The notes beneath the pieces are model-generated. The model had not been told where the DNA came from. It ran no database searches and worked only from the letters and a program-made list of their open reading frames with translations. From the NCBI RefSeq assembly GCF_030348945.1, contig NZ_JAUCEN010000002.1, positions 1,674,001-1,738,000 of the forward strand: a stretch of 64,000 nt of DNA, in the 5' to 3' direction. The position numbers and the translations under genes are program-made. This DNA comes from Peribacillus sp. ACCC06369. GTDB taxonomy: Bacteria > Bacillota > Bacilli > Bacillales > DSM-1321. This document shows, piece by piece, positions 49,870-59,564 of this stretch; the stretch's first letter is position 1; the number at the start of each line of letters is the position of its first letter.

Positions 49870-51540
49870 TTGGGTAAAGATAAAAGTAGTGGGATAAAAG
49901 TCATTTCTCTTGGAGGACAAGGGGAACTTGGTAAAAATATGTACGTCGTTGAGGTGAACGAGGACATCTATCTTCTTGATGCAGGGTTAATGCTGCCAGA
50001 AGAAGAAATGCTGGGAATCGATGCAGTTATTCCTGATATTTCTTATTTGATGGATAATAAGGAACGGGTGCAGGGGATATTCATTACCCATGGTCATGAA
50101 GACCATATGGGAGCGCTTGCTTATGTTTTGAAATATTTACCGGTTCCAGTTTATGGAACAAAGCTTACACTTGCTTTAATCAAAACGAAATTAAAGGAAG
50201 ATGGCTTTAACGGCAGGGCAATATTTACTGAGATCGATTCAGATTCCCTTTTAAGTTTTCCTCAAGCGGCCGTGTCTTTTTTCCGGACTAACCATAGTAT
50301 CCCCGATTCTGTCGGAGTCGTGATCCATACGCGTGAAGGTGCAATCGTATATACAGGGGATTTCAAATTCGATCAAGCGGCAACCGATCTGTATAAACCG
50401 GAAATCGGTAAAATGGCTAGTATCGGTGAAGAAGGTGTCCTATGCTTGCTTTCGGATAGTACTGGTGCCGAGAGGCCAGGTTATACCCCATCAGAAGCAG
50501 TTGTGGCCAGAGATATTACAGAGGTTTTCCATGCTGCCTCCGGAAGGATCATCGTTGCGTGCTTCGCTTCGAACATCAACCGGATTCAACATGTCTTCAA
50601 TGCAGCGGCAGCTAGTCGCAGGAAAGTGGCAGTTGTAGGAAAAAGCCTGCAACGCGTATATGAAACAGCCTTGAATTTAGGCTATTTAAAGGTCGAAGAA
50701 GAGCTGATTATCCCAATAAACGAAATTAGCCAGTATAACGACCGAGAAATCGTCGTGTTATCGACAGGTCATCAAGGGGAGCCCATTGCGGCACTTCAAA
50801 AAATGGCAAAACAGACTCATAAGCAGGTAACGATCAAAAAGGGAGACACAGTTTTGATCAGTGCATCACCCCTTCAGGGCGGCGAACTTATCTTATCCAA
50901 AACCGTCGATTTGCTATACAGGGTAGGCGCTGAGGTGGTATCTGCGAATAAATATAAAGTGCACGTAACAGGTCATGGTAGCCAGGAAGAACTGAAAATG
51001 ATGATCAATTTGATGAATCCTAAATTTTTCATTCCTGTGCATGGGGAATACCGCCATTTATATGCCCATCAAAAAGTTGGGATTGCAGCGGGGATTAAAC
51101 GTGAGAACATCATAATTGCCGAAAAAGGCGATGTCATTGAATTAAAGGGCGATAAAATGGGTCTATCCGGCAAAGTTTCAGCAGGAAATATCTTGATTGA
51201 TGGCAGCGGTGTTGGAGATGTGGGTAATATCGTCCTTCGTGATCGGCGCTTGTTATCCCAGGATGGCATTTTGATTGTAGTCGTCACGTTGAATCGTCAG
51301 GATAAAAGTATTGCAGCAGGTCCTGAAATCATTTCAAGGGGATTCGTTTATGTTCGTGAATCAGAAAAAATGATTGGGGAAGCAACCGAAATAGTAAGTG
51401 AAATCGTGAAGAAAAATGGATCGCGCCAACCTTTCGATTGGTCTACGTTAAAGCAGGAAATGCGTGATGCATTAAACCAATTCTTCTATGAAAAAACGAA
51501 ACGCCGGCCAATGATTTTACCGATCATCATGGAATATTAA
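49870..51540 (+). CDS. rnjB: Ribonuclease J2
   Basis: Metallo-beta-lactamase/beta-CASP ribonuclease placed after dapA, the rnjB (ymfA) position in B. subtilis. The 556-residue protein keeps all metal ligands: HGHEDH at 74-79, His142 in NHSIPDS, Asp164 in TGDFKFD and His391 in PVHGEYR. B. subtilis J2, as I recall it, has HGHDEN and PVNGEYR at these places and is nearly inactive. The GHGSQEEL motif and the C-terminal domain with the EKTKRRPMILPIIMEY end are normal. TTG start after AAGGAGG. Assignment to J2 rather than J1 rests on synteny and on VTGHGSQEELKMMINL. Confidence 0.9.
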   Translation: MGKDKSSGIKVISLGGQGELGKNMYVVEVNEDIYLLDAGLMLPEEEMLGIDAVIPDISYLMDNKERVQGIFITHGHEDHMGALAYVLKYLPVPVYGTKLTLALIKTKLKEDGFNGRAIFTEIDSDSLLSFPQAAVSFFRTNHSIPDSVGVVIHTREGAIVYTGDFKFDQAATDLYKPEIGKMASIGEEGVLCLLSDSTGAERPGYTPSEAVVARDITEVFHAASGRIIVACFASNINRIQHVFNAAAASRRKVAVVGKSLQRVYETALNLGYLKVEEELIIPINEISQYNDREIVVLSTGHQGEPIAALQKMAKQTHKQVTIKKGDTVLISASPLQGGELILSKTVDLLYRVGAEVVSANKYKVHVTGHGSQEELKMMINLMNPKFFIPVHGEYRHLYAHQKVGIAAGIKRENIIIAEKGDVIELKGDKMGLSGKVSAGNILIDGSGVGDVGNIVLRDRRLLSQDGILIVVVTLNRQDKSIAAGPEIISRGFVYVRESEKMIGEATEIVSEIVKKNGSRQPFDWSTLKQEMRDALNQFFYEKTKRRPMILPIIMEY

Positions 51541-51543
51541 GTC

Positions 51544-51581
51544 AAAAACCCCTGATCTGAAAAGTCAGGGGTTTTTTTTGT
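51544..51581 (+). terminator. Rho-independent terminator after rnjB
   Basis: AAAAACCCCTGA pairs with TCAGGGGTTTTT (12 bp), 9-base loop, T8 tail. Confidence 0.95.
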
Positions 51582-51667
51582 GTGCCAAACCTCTTATATC
51601 TTGAAGAATGAAGTCCGAGACTCGAGACATAATAAAGCTATAGGCTTAAGAGAAAGGGGTTGGCATA

Positions 51668-52414
51668 GTGAATAATGCACCATTACCAAATGAAAATGAA
51701 GGCCGGCAGGAAGGTAAAAATTCAACATTAATCGAAAAGATCCAGCAGCTGGGGGCTACTAATGTCCCGCAACTATCTCAGGACTCAAAAATCCATTGTT
51801 TGACGATCATTGGACAAATTGAAGGACATATGCAGCTGCCTCCTCAAAATAAAACGACCAAGTATGAACATGTTATCCCACAAATTGTGGCAATTGAACA
51901 AAATCCCAATATTGAGGGGCTGCTTGTCATTTTAAATACAGTAGGAGGAGATGTCGAAGCGGGACTAGCCATCGCAGAGATGCTGGCTTCCCTGTCCAAG
52001 CCGTCCGTCTCGATTGTACTTGGGGGAGGCCATTCGATCGGTGTGCCGATTGCGGTTTCGTGTGACCATTCCTTTATAGCGGAAACGGCAACGATGACGA
52101 TTCATCCCATTCGTTTGACAGGTCTAGTCATTGGAGTGCCTCAAACCTTTGAATACTTGGATAAAATGCAGGAAAGGGTCATTAAATTTGTTACAAGGCA
52201 CTCCAATGTTACGGAAGAAAGTTTTAAGGATTTAATGTTTGCTAAAGGAAATTTAACCCGTGATATAGGCACGAATGTAATCGGGGCCGAGGCAGTTGAA
52301 ATCGGTATGATCGATGATGTAGGAGGAGTAGGCCAAGCCATGAGAAAACTAAATACCTTCATGGAAGAAAGAAGGCCCAAAATTGCCGGGACAGAAGAGG
52401 GGCTTCTGCAATGA
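51668..52414 (+). CDS. tepA: ClpP-like protease TepA
   Basis: ClpP-family serine protease homologue, reported in B. subtilis to affect protein translocation and spore outgrowth. The 248 residues start at GTG 51668. Likely active residues are Ser123 in [12 protein letters not shown] and His146 in [27 protein letters not shown] gives the ClpP-type substrate groove. It overlaps ylzJ by 4 bases. Confidence 0.93.
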   Translation: MNNAPLPNENEGRQEGKNSTLIEKIQQLGATNVPQLSQDSKIHCLTIIGQIEGHMQLPPQNKTTKYEHVIPQIVAIEQNPNIEGLLVILNTVGGDVEAGLAIAEMLASLSKPSVSIVLGGGHSIGVPIAVSCDHSFIAETATMTIHPIRLTGLVIGVPQTFEYLDKMQERVIKFVTRHSNVTEESFKDLMFAKGNLTRDIGTNVIGAEAVEIGMIDDVGGVGQAMRKLNTFMEERRPKIAGTEEGLLQ

Positions 52415-52638
52415 CACTTTATACGATCGTTCCTGAAGAAATCATTTTCCCCCATCACCATGAGAAAACGGCGAATTTAATAGAAATGATCTATAATGGT
52501 GTACATGTAATGGTTGAACATGACGGTGGACGCACGTTTCGCATTGATCGAATTGTGAGCACGGATCCTGAAGATTATATGAATGTACACATTCAGCCGG
52601 GGGCAGTCATCAATGTGTTCGGACAAATGAATACCTAG
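52411..52638 (+). CDS. ylzJ: YlzJ-like conserved protein
   Basis: Small 75-residue protein of the YlzJ family, with the conserved opening [14 protein letters not shown] and a C-terminal [12 protein letters not shown] segment. It starts in an ATGA overlap with tepA. The same pair occurs in B. subtilis between rnjB and spoIIIE. Function unknown. Confidence 0.88.
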   Translation: MTLYTIVPEEIIFPHHHEKTANLIEMIYNGVHVMVEHDGGRTFRIDRIVSTDPEDYMNVHIQPGAVINVFGQMNT

Positions 52639-52685
52639 TAAAAACGACTAACTAAGGTAAATTATGATATACTGGAATGATAATC

Positions 52686-52706
52686 AGCAGCCTCTTGGCT
52701 GCTTTA
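52686..52706 (+). terminator. Rho-independent terminator after ylzJ
   Basis: AGCAGCC/GGCTGCT stem, TCTT loop, short TTTATT tail. Confidence 0.75.
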
Positions 52707-52757
52707 TTCATTATCTGGACATATTGTCCGACTTAAGAAGAAATGGGATATATATCA

Positions 52758-52786
52758 AGGACAGGGTCATATTTTTTTGGTATAAT
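52758..52786 (+). promoter_or_regulatory. Candidate promoter of spoIIIE
   Basis: AGGACA (-35, four of six) and TATAAT at 52781-52786 with a 17-base spacer, 92 bases before the start codon. Confidence 0.5.
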
Positions 52787-52877
52787 CAGCAAGCGAACAT
52801 TTGTTTCGTGAAGGGAAATCAGGTTGTGATGTTGAATAGGAAAGTTAGAATAGTTTCATGAAGAATCAGGTGATATT

Positions 52878-55208
52878 ATGGCAAAGAAGAAACGCAGAAA
52901 TAAGAAAAGTACAGAGAAGTTAAAATTAACGCTTAAATATGAATTGATTGGCCTTACTTTAATAGGGTTGGCCATCATAGCCATTGCCAAGCTTGGAGCA
53001 GTGGGAAATGGGACGGTCTTTTTAATCCGCTTCTTCATGGGGGAATGGTATATCCTCTTTTTGTTGGGAGCGATTGCTACTGGATTCTATTTGATGATAA
53101 AGAGGGAGGTTCCTTACCTGTTAAAACGGCAATTCATCGGGATGTACTTCCTTGTCGCGAGCATGCTCTTGCTAAGTCATGTGACGCTGTTTAACATGCT
53201 TGCAGATGGAGGCCCGTTTACGAAGCCCAGCGTGATCTCGAATACATGGGAACTATTCTGGATGGAAGTGACCGGCAAGGCAAGCACAAAGGACCTTGGA
53301 GGAGGTATGATTGGAGCGATATTATTTGCAGCCTCATACTTTTTATTCGACGAAGCTGGATCGAAAATCGTTTCATTCCTTTTTATCATTGTAGGTGCCG
53401 TGCTATTGACCGGGAAAACTTTAGGTGAAACCCTCGGGAAGTTTTTCATGGGTCTTGGCGGCTTTTTCAAAAAGCAATGGGCTGCATTCAGAGATGATAT
53501 GAAAACGTGGAATGAAGACAAAAAAGAAAAGAAAAAAAATCCCGTGAAAAAGAAGAAGCGAGAAAAAGGTTTGGTGGAAGAAACGGATCAGCCCCTTCAT
53601 CAAGAAGAGGAAACACAGCAAATGGCGACGGAACGTATCATTTCCAGCTTTGCTGATAAAGCATATAATGACGAAACTGAAATAATTCCCGTTGCAATGG
53701 AACCTGCAGCTGAAAGTGCAGAGGAACAGGATGATGCCGTTCTGCCAATGAATTTCACAGAAGTGGAAAATAAAGAATATCTTTTACCGCCCCTTTCACT
53801 ATTATTGCAGCCCAAGAAAACGGACCAAAGCGGAGAGTACCAATTGATCCATGAAAATGCGGCAAAGCTTGAACGCACTTTTCATAGCTTTGGAGTGAAA
53901 GCGAGGGTCACTCAAGTTCATTTAGGGCCAGCCGTAACCAAATATGAAGTGCATCCCGATGTAGGGGTGAAGGTAAGTAAGATTGTCAGCCTATCCGATG
54001 ACTTGGCCCTTGCACTGGCCGCAAAGGATATTAGGATCGAAGCTCCGATTCCCGGAAAATCGGCTATTGGAATAGAAGTGCCTAACTCCGAAGTGGCGAT
54101 GGTGTCTTTAAGGGAAGTTTTGGAAGCCAAAGAAGTTGACAAGCCTGACGCAAAACTGCAAATAGGCTTAGGGCGGAATATTTCTGGTGAAGCTGTTAAG
54201 GCTGAGCTCAATAAAATGCCGCATTTACTAGTGGCTGGAGCTACTGGCAGCGGGAAATCCGTTTGTATCAACGGGATTATCACGAGTATCTTGATGAGGG
54301 CAAAACCGCATGAAGTGAAAATGATGATGATCGATCCAAAAATGGTGGAGCTCAATGTCTATAATGGAATTCCCCATTTACTCGCACCCGTAGTGACAAA
54401 TCCAAAGAAAGCTGCACAGGCTTTGCAAAAAGTGGTCAGTGAAATGGAAAGGCGCTACGAGCTATTTTCTCATTCTGGTACGCGTAATATTGAAGGCTAC
54501 AACGATTATATTAACCGGCATAACATTGAAGAGGATGCCAAGCAACCGCTCCTGCCTTATATCGTAGTCATTGTCGATGAGCTGGCAGATCTCATGATGG
54601 TCGCCTCAAATGATGTAGAGGATGCCATCACACGACTTGCACAAATGGCACGGGCAGCTGGCATCCATTTGATAATTGCCACTCAGCGGCCCTCCGTCGA
54701 TGTTATTACAGGGGTCATTAAAGCGAACATCCCATCTCGGATTGCTTTTAGTGTTTCATCAATGACCGATTCGAGAACGATTCTGGACATGGGCGGAGCC
54801 GAAAAACTGTTGGGACGGGGTGACATGCTCTTCCTGCCTGCAGGAGCTTCAAAACCGGTTCGGGTCCAAGGGGCATTTTTATCCGACAATGAAGTCGAGG
54901 AAGTTGTCACATATGTCATTTCACAACAAAAAGCCCAATATAACGAAGAGATGATACCTGATGAAATTGCGGACACTTCAAATGGTGAAGTCGAAGATAG
55001 TTTATACGGGGATGCCGTCTCCTTGATCATAGAAATGCAAACCGCATCGGTTTCCATGCTGCAGCGCCGTTTCCGGATTGGCTACACGCGGGCAGCCAGG
55101 TTGATTGATGAAATGGAAGCGAGGGGAATTGTCGGTCCGTATGAAGGCAGTAAACCACGAAATGTATTGGTTACAAAAGATGAACAGGATGAAGCGCATT
55201 TATCATAG
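52878..55208 (+). CDS. spoIIIE: DNA translocase SpoIIIE/FtsK
   Basis: Septum-bound ATPase that pumps the chromosome into the forespore and clears trapped DNA. The 776-residue protein has a basic N-terminus, four transmembrane segments (about 15-180), and a charged linker (about 205-300). The motor domain has Walker A GATGSGKS (about 453-460) and Walker [12 protein letters not shown] winged-helix gamma domain (about 710-765), which reads chromosome polarity sequences, forms the C-terminus. ATG follows CAGGTG. Confidence 0.97.
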   Translation: MAKKKRRNKKSTEKLKLTLKYELIGLTLIGLAIIAIAKLGAVGNGTVFLIRFFMGEWYILFLLGAIATGFYLMIKREVPYLLKRQFIGMYFLVASMLLLSHVTLFNMLADGGPFTKPSVISNTWELFWMEVTGKASTKDLGGGMIGAILFAASYFLFDEAGSKIVSFLFIIVGAVLLTGKTLGETLGKFFMGLGGFFKKQWAAFRDDMKTWNEDKKEKKKNPVKKKKREKGLVEETDQPLHQEEETQQMATERIISSFADKAYNDETEIIPVAMEPAAESAEEQDDAVLPMNFTEVENKEYLLPPLSLLLQPKKTDQSGEYQLIHENAAKLERTFHSFGVKARVTQVHLGPAVTKYEVHPDVGVKVSKIVSLSDDLALALAAKDIRIEAPIPGKSAIGIEVPNSEVAMVSLREVLEAKEVDKPDAKLQIGLGRNISGEAVKAELNKMPHLLVAGATGSGKSVCINGIITSILMRAKPHEVKMMMIDPKMVELNVYNGIPHLLAPVVTNPKKAAQALQKVVSEMERRYELFSHSGTRNIEGYNDYINRHNIEEDAKQPLLPYIVVIVDELADLMMVASNDVEDAITRLAQMARAAGIHLIIATQRPSVDVITGVIKANIPSRIAFSVSSMTDSRTILDMGGAEKLLGRGDMLFLPAGASKPVRVQGAFLSDNEVEEVVTYVISQQKAQYNEEMIPDEIADTSNGEVEDSLYGDAVSLIIEMQTASVSMLQRRFRIGYTRAARLIDEMEARGIVGPYEGSKPRNVLVTKDEQDEAHLS

Positions 55209-55215
55209 GTAATAA

Positions 55216-55245
55216 AAAAAACCGGGCTGCAGCCCGGTTTTTTAA
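55216..55245. terminator. Shared bidirectional terminator
   Basis: A 28-base palindrome AAAAAACCGGGCTG/CAGCCCGGTTTTTT. It gives a T run on both strands, serving spoIIIE (plus) and the convergent minus gene, whose stop codon overlaps its edge. Confidence 0.92.
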
Positions 55246-55544
55246 TTATTCATCGCCTCGTCTAAATGTTTAAGGCAGAAGTCGGCAATCATCGCTTCTT
55301 CATCTTCCTCTAAATCGAATTCGAGTGCGCCTTCGTTCCCTTTTTCAAAAATATCATATTTAATCAGTTTGCCTATTTGTTCTTCCACTACAAAAAGCAC
55401 CCGGATATATAAACCATTTTCTGAAAAGAGCTCATCCTCTTCAGGCACTTCAATATCCAAGAACAACTCGTAACGTTCCCCGGTTAAAATTCCGAATGGA
55501 TCATTCAATTTTTCGATCGTGTATTCTGTAATCTTTAACATCAT
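55242..55544 (-). CDS. Conserved hypothetical protein, resembles DUF6509
   Basis: The only gene on the minus strand in the window. It encodes 100 residues, acidic, starting MMLKITEYTIEKLNDPFGILTGERYE. On the minus strand AAGGGATG lies 8 bases before the first of two ATGs. The sequence resembles my recollection of DUF6509 proteins of Bacillaceae, soluble with no signal peptide or membrane segment. The C-terminus has EEDEEAMIADFC. Function unknown. It is convergent with spoIIIE and divergent from ymfC. Confidence 0.82.
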   Translation of the reverse strand: MMLKITEYTIEKLNDPFGILTGERYELFLDIEVPEEDELFSENGLYIRVLFVVEEQIGKLIKYDIFEKGNEGALEFDLEEDEEAMIADFCLKHLDEAMNN

Positions 55545-55857
55545 GTGTACATCCCTTCAAAGAAGATAAATCTTATTATACAGGAAAACAGTATCTTGAA
55601 AAGAAAGCTGGCTATTTTCAGTTTACATTTTCAAAATTTTTTTTAGTCTGATTTAGGAGAATAATCGTGCAAATTCCGTGGCCGTTCCTAGATTGAAAGA
55701 CACAGATGAGGGTAATTTCTCCTAAATTCTTTTAAAGTAAATAGTAAAACACTATTTATTTATATCAAAAAAAATGTTATATTATTTTCGATTAGTAGGA
55801 ATGATTCAACATCAGAGGTCTGATGTCTTAAGAAAGAAATTAGCTGGGGGAAACTGT
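55545..55857. other. Divergent intergenic region
   Basis: These 313 bases separate the minus-strand gene from ymfC and should hold both promoters. It is very AT-rich around 55730-55800 (TTATATTATTTTC). No ORF with a good ribosome site and no convincing operator were recognised. Confidence 0.4.
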
Positions 55858-56583
55858 ATGTCAATAAAATCAGATAGTCGACATTTATATTTGCAGGTCA
55901 TTGATTACCTGAAGCAGGATATTGAAGCAGGAGTCTATCAGGAAAATGAAAAATTCCCTTCAGAATTCGATCTTGCCAAAAAATTGGGAGTGAGTAGGGC
56001 GACACTTCGTGAAGCGCTGCGAATTTTAGAAGAAGAAAACATCATCATTCGCCGCCATGGAGTTGGTACTTTTGTCAATCCAAAACCTCGGTTCACTTCA
56101 GGTATCGAGCAATTAAAAAGTGTCACGAACATGATTGAAGAGGCAGGAATGAATCCGGGTACGATTTTCTTAAGTTTGACGGCCCAAGAACCTACAGAAG
56201 AGGATATTCGCAGGTTTTCTTGTTCAACAGATGAACGCATCGTCATCATCGAACGTGTAAGGACAGCGAATGGGGAGCCGGTTGTCTACTGTGTCGACAA
56301 AATTCCTGAATCAATACTATCAGAAAATTTCGACCGTAATGATGAGTCTCTTTTTGATATTTTGGAAAGAGATGCGAATCGAAAAATTACGCATGCCGTA
56401 GCAGAGATTGAACCTATTGGATATCACGAGAAAGTTTCTCCTATCCTTAAATGTTCGCCAGAAGCCGCATTACTCGTTCTAAAGCAGATGCATCTGGATG
56501 ATTGGGACCAGCCTATCCTGTATTCTGTTAACTACTTTAAAGCCAATATGTTCAGCTTTCATGTTCTTCGTAAACGTGTGTAA
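55858..56583 (+). CDS. ymfC: GntR family (HutC-type) transcriptional regulator YmfC
   Basis: 241 residues, equal to B. subtilis YmfC. The N-terminal winged helix (about 5-75) has [28 protein letters not shown] and GVGTFV. A UTRA ligand-binding domain (about 85-240) follows. GGGGGAAACTG selects ATG 55858; upstream in-frame codons lack a site. It is next to the nucleoside transporter genes, but whether it regulates them is only an inference. Confidence 0.9.
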   Translation: MSIKSDSRHLYLQVIDYLKQDIEAGVYQENEKFPSEFDLAKKLGVSRATLREALRILEEENIIIRRHGVGTFVNPKPRFTSGIEQLKSVTNMIEEAGMNPGTIFLSLTAQEPTEEDIRRFSCSTDERIVIIERVRTANGEPVVYCVDKIPESILSENFDRNDESLFDILERDANRKITHAVAEIEPIGYHEKVSPILKCSPEAALLVLKQMHLDDWDQPILYSVNYFKANMFSFHVLRKRV

Positions 56584-56663
56584 CTCTGCATACGTGTGAA
56601 TGCAAGCGTTTGTTTCGATTGCGTAAAGTCGATCAAATGCATGTAAAAAAAATTAACGAGAAG

Positions 56664-56677
56664 TGAAAACGCAAACA
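56664..56677 (+). promoter_or_regulatory. Candidate cre (CcpA site) before nupN
   Basis: TGAAAACGCAAACA matches the cre consensus TGWAANCGNTNWCA at all but one defined position. It lies 59 bases before the nupN start. Weaker cre-like TGCAAGCG lies at 56601-56608. Confidence 0.45.
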
Positions 56678-56683
56678 TGAATG

Positions 56684-56698
56684 ACTTTTCAGAACATT
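56684..56698 (+). promoter_or_regulatory. Candidate CodY box before nupN
   Basis: ACTTTTCAGAACATT matches the CodY consensus AATTTTCWGAAAATT at 13 of 15 positions. It lies 6 bases after the candidate cre. The B. subtilis nupNOPQ operon is known to be CodY-repressed. Confidence 0.6.
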
Positions 56699-56735
56699 CC
56701 TGCTCAAAAAACTATGTAAATTAGGGGGATAAAAA

Positions 56736-57827
56736 TTGAAAAAGCGCAAATTAGGTCTAGCTCTTTCACTTGTTCTTGCAGCCGGTACGCTATTGGGAGC
56801 ATGTGGTAATTCAGAGAATGATGATAAAGAATCCTCAAATGGTAAAGACAAGAAAGATAACTTCACAGTTGCCATGGTAACTGATACTGGCGGCGTGGAT
56901 GACGAGTCGTTCAACCAATCCGCTTGGAAAGGAATTCAGGAATTCGGTAAGGACAATGGTTTGGAAAAAGGTAAAGATGGCTTCAACTATCTGCAATCCA
57001 AATCTGATGCTGACTACGCTAAAAACCTGAATACGCTTGTACGTGAAGATTACAAACTTATCTATGGTATCGGTTTTCTTTTAGCCGAAGCTGTTGGTGA
57101 AGTGGCTGACCAACGTCCGGATTCACAATTTGCAATCGTGGATACGGTTGTGGATAAAAAGAATGTTGCCAGCATTAGTTTTAAAGAGCAGCAAGGATCG
57201 TTCCTTGTAGGTGTAATTGCAGGATTGCAAACGAAAACAAACAAGGTAGGTTTTATCGGCGGAGTTGAATCTGAATTAATCAAAAAATTCGAAGTTGGCT
57301 TTAAGGCTGGGGTTTTATCTGTAAATCCGGATGCGAAAGTGGAAGTTAAATATGCCGGTGATTTCAATAAAGCCGACATCGGTAAATCCACTGCAGGCTC
57401 CATGTATTCTTCAGGCATCGATATCATTTATCATGCTGCTGGAGGAACTGGAAAAGGCGTATTCACTGAAGCTGTAGAGCAAAAGCAAAAAGATCCTAAG
57501 AGAGAAATATATGTTATCGGTGTAGATAGCGACCAAGCTAAATTAGGAGCAGTGCCAGGAACTGACGACAATATCACACTGACTTCTATGTTAAAACGTG
57601 TTGACGTAGCAGTTAAAGACCTTTCCGAGAAAGCGAAAGAAGGAAACTTCCCAGGTGGAAAAGTAATTGAGTACGGTATCGAAGAAAATGGTGTAGGCAT
57701 TTCTGATACAAAAGATAACGTTACAGAAGAATCTTTAAAAGCGGTAGAAGAATGGACAGAAAAAATTAAATCAGGTGAATTCGTTGTTCCAGGTACGGAT
57801 AAGGAATTCGAAAAACTTGATTTATAA
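56736..57827 (+). CDS. nupN: BMP-family nucleoside-binding lipoprotein NupN
   Basis: Solute-binding lipoprotein of a nucleoside (guanosine in B. subtilis) ABC importer. The 363 residues start at TTG 56736 after GGGGGAT. A lipoprotein signal peptide ends at the lipobox LLGAC, so Cys23 would be acylated. BMP-family motifs include [18 protein letters not shown] and [11 protein letters not shown] hairpin after it may reduce transcription of the three downstream genes relative to this abundant protein. Confidence 0.93.
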   Translation: MKKRKLGLALSLVLAAGTLLGACGNSENDDKESSNGKDKKDNFTVAMVTDTGGVDDESFNQSAWKGIQEFGKDNGLEKGKDGFNYLQSKSDADYAKNLNTLVREDYKLIYGIGFLLAEAVGEVADQRPDSQFAIVDTVVDKKNVASISFKEQQGSFLVGVIAGLQTKTNKVGFIGGVESELIKKFEVGFKAGVLSVNPDAKVEVKYAGDFNKADIGKSTAGSMYSSGIDIIYHAAGGTGKGVFTEAVEQKQKDPKREIYVIGVDSDQAKLGAVPGTDDNITLTSMLKRVDVAVKDLSEKAKEGNFPGGKVIEYGIEENGVGISDTKDNVTEESLKAVEEWTEKIKSGEFVVPGTDKEFEKLDL

Positions 57828-57842
57828 GCTGTAATTTAAGAA

Positions 57843-57880
57843 AGAATAGGGAGGCAGACTTGCCCTCTATTCTTTCTTTT
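57843..57880 (+). terminator. Partial terminator between nupN and nupO
   Basis: AGAATAG...GGCA pairs with TGCC...CTATTCT (imperfect inner stem), followed by TTCTTTT. Confidence 0.7.
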
Positions 57881-58028
57881 CCCCAATTGCTCTTTGCAAC
57901 TAAAATATCGAATGAAAAACTATGATAGAATCGTAGTTTTTCATTTGGTTTTTTTGAAAAAATCAAAAAGTTAGGATCAGCAATTAAATAATTAAGATAA
58001 TTACACTCATTTTAGGAGTTGATAATAC

Positions 58029-59564
58029 GTGGAATATGTAATTGAGATGCTCAATATCCGTAAGGAATTCCCAGGCATCGTGGCAAATGATAACGTTACC
58101 CTTCAGGTGAAAAAAGGGGAAATTCACGCATTATTAGGTGAAAATGGCGCGGGTAAATCTACTTTGATGAATGTTTTATTTGGCTTATACCAGCCTGAGC
58201 AGGGAGAAATTCGTGTGAATGGTAAGCCAGTCAAGATTACAAGTCCAAACATTGCTAATGAGTTAGGGATTGGAATGGTCCATCAGCATTTTATGCTAGT
58301 TGATCCTTTTACAGTAACGGAAAATATAATTTTAGGAAAAGAACCATCAAAAGCGGGTAAGATCGATTTAAAAGAAGCGAGTGAGGAAGTTAGGAAACTA
58401 TCAGAACAATATCAGCTTAGTGTTGATCCTTATGCAATAATTGCCGATATTTCGATAGGGATGCAGCAGCGGGTCGAAATTCTTAAAACGCTTTACCGAG
58501 GAGCGGAGATATTGATTTTTGATGAACCAACCGCTGTGCTGACTCCTCAAGAAATCAAGGAATTGATTAATATTATGAAAGCCCTTATCAAAGAGGGGAA
58601 ATCCATCATTTTAATTACACACAAACTTAAGGAAATCATGGAGGTTTGTGACCGAGTAACGGTTATACGCAAAGGGCAAGGAATTGGTACAGTGAATGTC
58701 AACGAAACGAACCCTAACGAATTGGCCAGCTTAATGGTCGGTAGGGAAGTTCTTTTTAAAACGGAAAAAACGGCAGCCGCCCCTTCTGATGTAGTTCTCG
58801 AGGTTCGGGAACTGGAAGTCAAGGATTCCCGGGGAGTTTCGGCAGTTCGGAACTTGGATTTAGCTGTCCGTGCAGGAGAAATTGTCGGAATCGCCGGTGT
58901 AGATGGAAATGGTCAATCCGAATTAATCGAAGCATTGGCTGGCCTAAGGAAGACAACAGCAGGTTCCATAAAGCTAAATGGAAAAGAAATCAGGAATCTG
59001 AAGCCGCGTAAAATCACTGAAGCAGGCGTCGGCCATATACCAGAAGACAGACATAAGCATGGTTTGGTTCTCGATTACAGCATTGGGGAAAATATTGTCT
59101 TGCAAACCTACTATCAAAAGCCTTTCTCAAAAGCTGGTATCTTGAATTCAAAAAAAATATTTGAAAAAGCCCGTTCCTTGATTAAAAGTTACGATGTTCG
59201 AACTCCGAGTGAATATACCCCGGCAAGGGCTCTTTCTGGCGGGAATCAGCAAAAAGCAATCATCGGCCGGGAAGTTGATAGGAATCCGGATTTGTTGATT
59301 GCCGCACAGCCTACTCGCGGGCTTGATGTAGGAGCGATCGAATTTATCCATAGACGTCTGATTGAACAGCGGGATGCGGGAAAAGCGGTACTCCTCATAT
59401 CATTTGAATTGGAAGAAATCATGAATGTAAGCGATAAAATTGCCGTTATATACGAAGGGGAAATCGTCGCAATCGTCGATCCGAAAGAAACGACTGAACA
59501 GGAGCTGGGTCTTCTTATGGCCGGCAGTAAACGGACGGAAGCAGGTGGGAAACAAAATGTCTAA
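58029..59564 (+). CDS. nupO: Nucleoside ABC transporter ATP-binding protein NupO
   Basis: Duplicated ATPase subunit, 511 residues, with two ABC domains. The first has Walker A GENGAGKST (about 38-46), the signature ISIGMQQRVEIL and Walker B ILIFDEPTA. The second has GVDGNGQSE in place of a strict Walker A and the signature LSGGNQQKAI, as in sugar/nucleoside importers. GTG start after AGGAG. It overlaps nupP by 8 bases. Confidence 0.96.
   Translation: MEYVIEMLNIRKEFPGIVANDNVTLQVKKGEIHALLGENGAGKSTLMNVLFGLYQPEQGEIRVNGKPVKITSPNIANELGIGMVHQHFMLVDPFTVTENIILGKEPSKAGKIDLKEASEEVRKLSEQYQLSVDPYAIIADISIGMQQRVEILKTLYRGAEILIFDEPTAVLTPQEIKELINIMKALIKEGKSIILITHKLKEIMEVCDRVTVIRKGQGIGTVNVNETNPNELASLMVGREVLFKTEKTAAAPSDVVLEVRELEVKDSRGVSAVRNLDLAVRAGEIVGIAGVDGNGQSELIEALAGLRKTTAGSIKLNGKEIRNLKPRKITEAGVGHIPEDRHKHGLVLDYSIGENIVLQTYYQKPFSKAGILNSKKIFEKARSLIKSYDVRTPSEYTPARALSGGNQQKAIIGREVDRNPDLLIAAQPTRGLDVGAIEFIHRRLIEQRDAGKAVLLISFELEEIMNVSDKIAVIYEGEIVAIVDPKETTEQELGLLMAGSKRTEAGGKQNV

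Noticed and set aside
52664..52861. A 65-codon plus-strand frame between ylzJ and spoIIIE
   Set aside because: It runs through a terminator hairpin and a likely promoter, has no ribosome site and an unnatural composition. It is intergenic.
56584..56735. Purine riboswitch in front of the nucleoside importer
   Set aside because: The three-way junction core sequences are absent; the region fits protein-binding sites instead.
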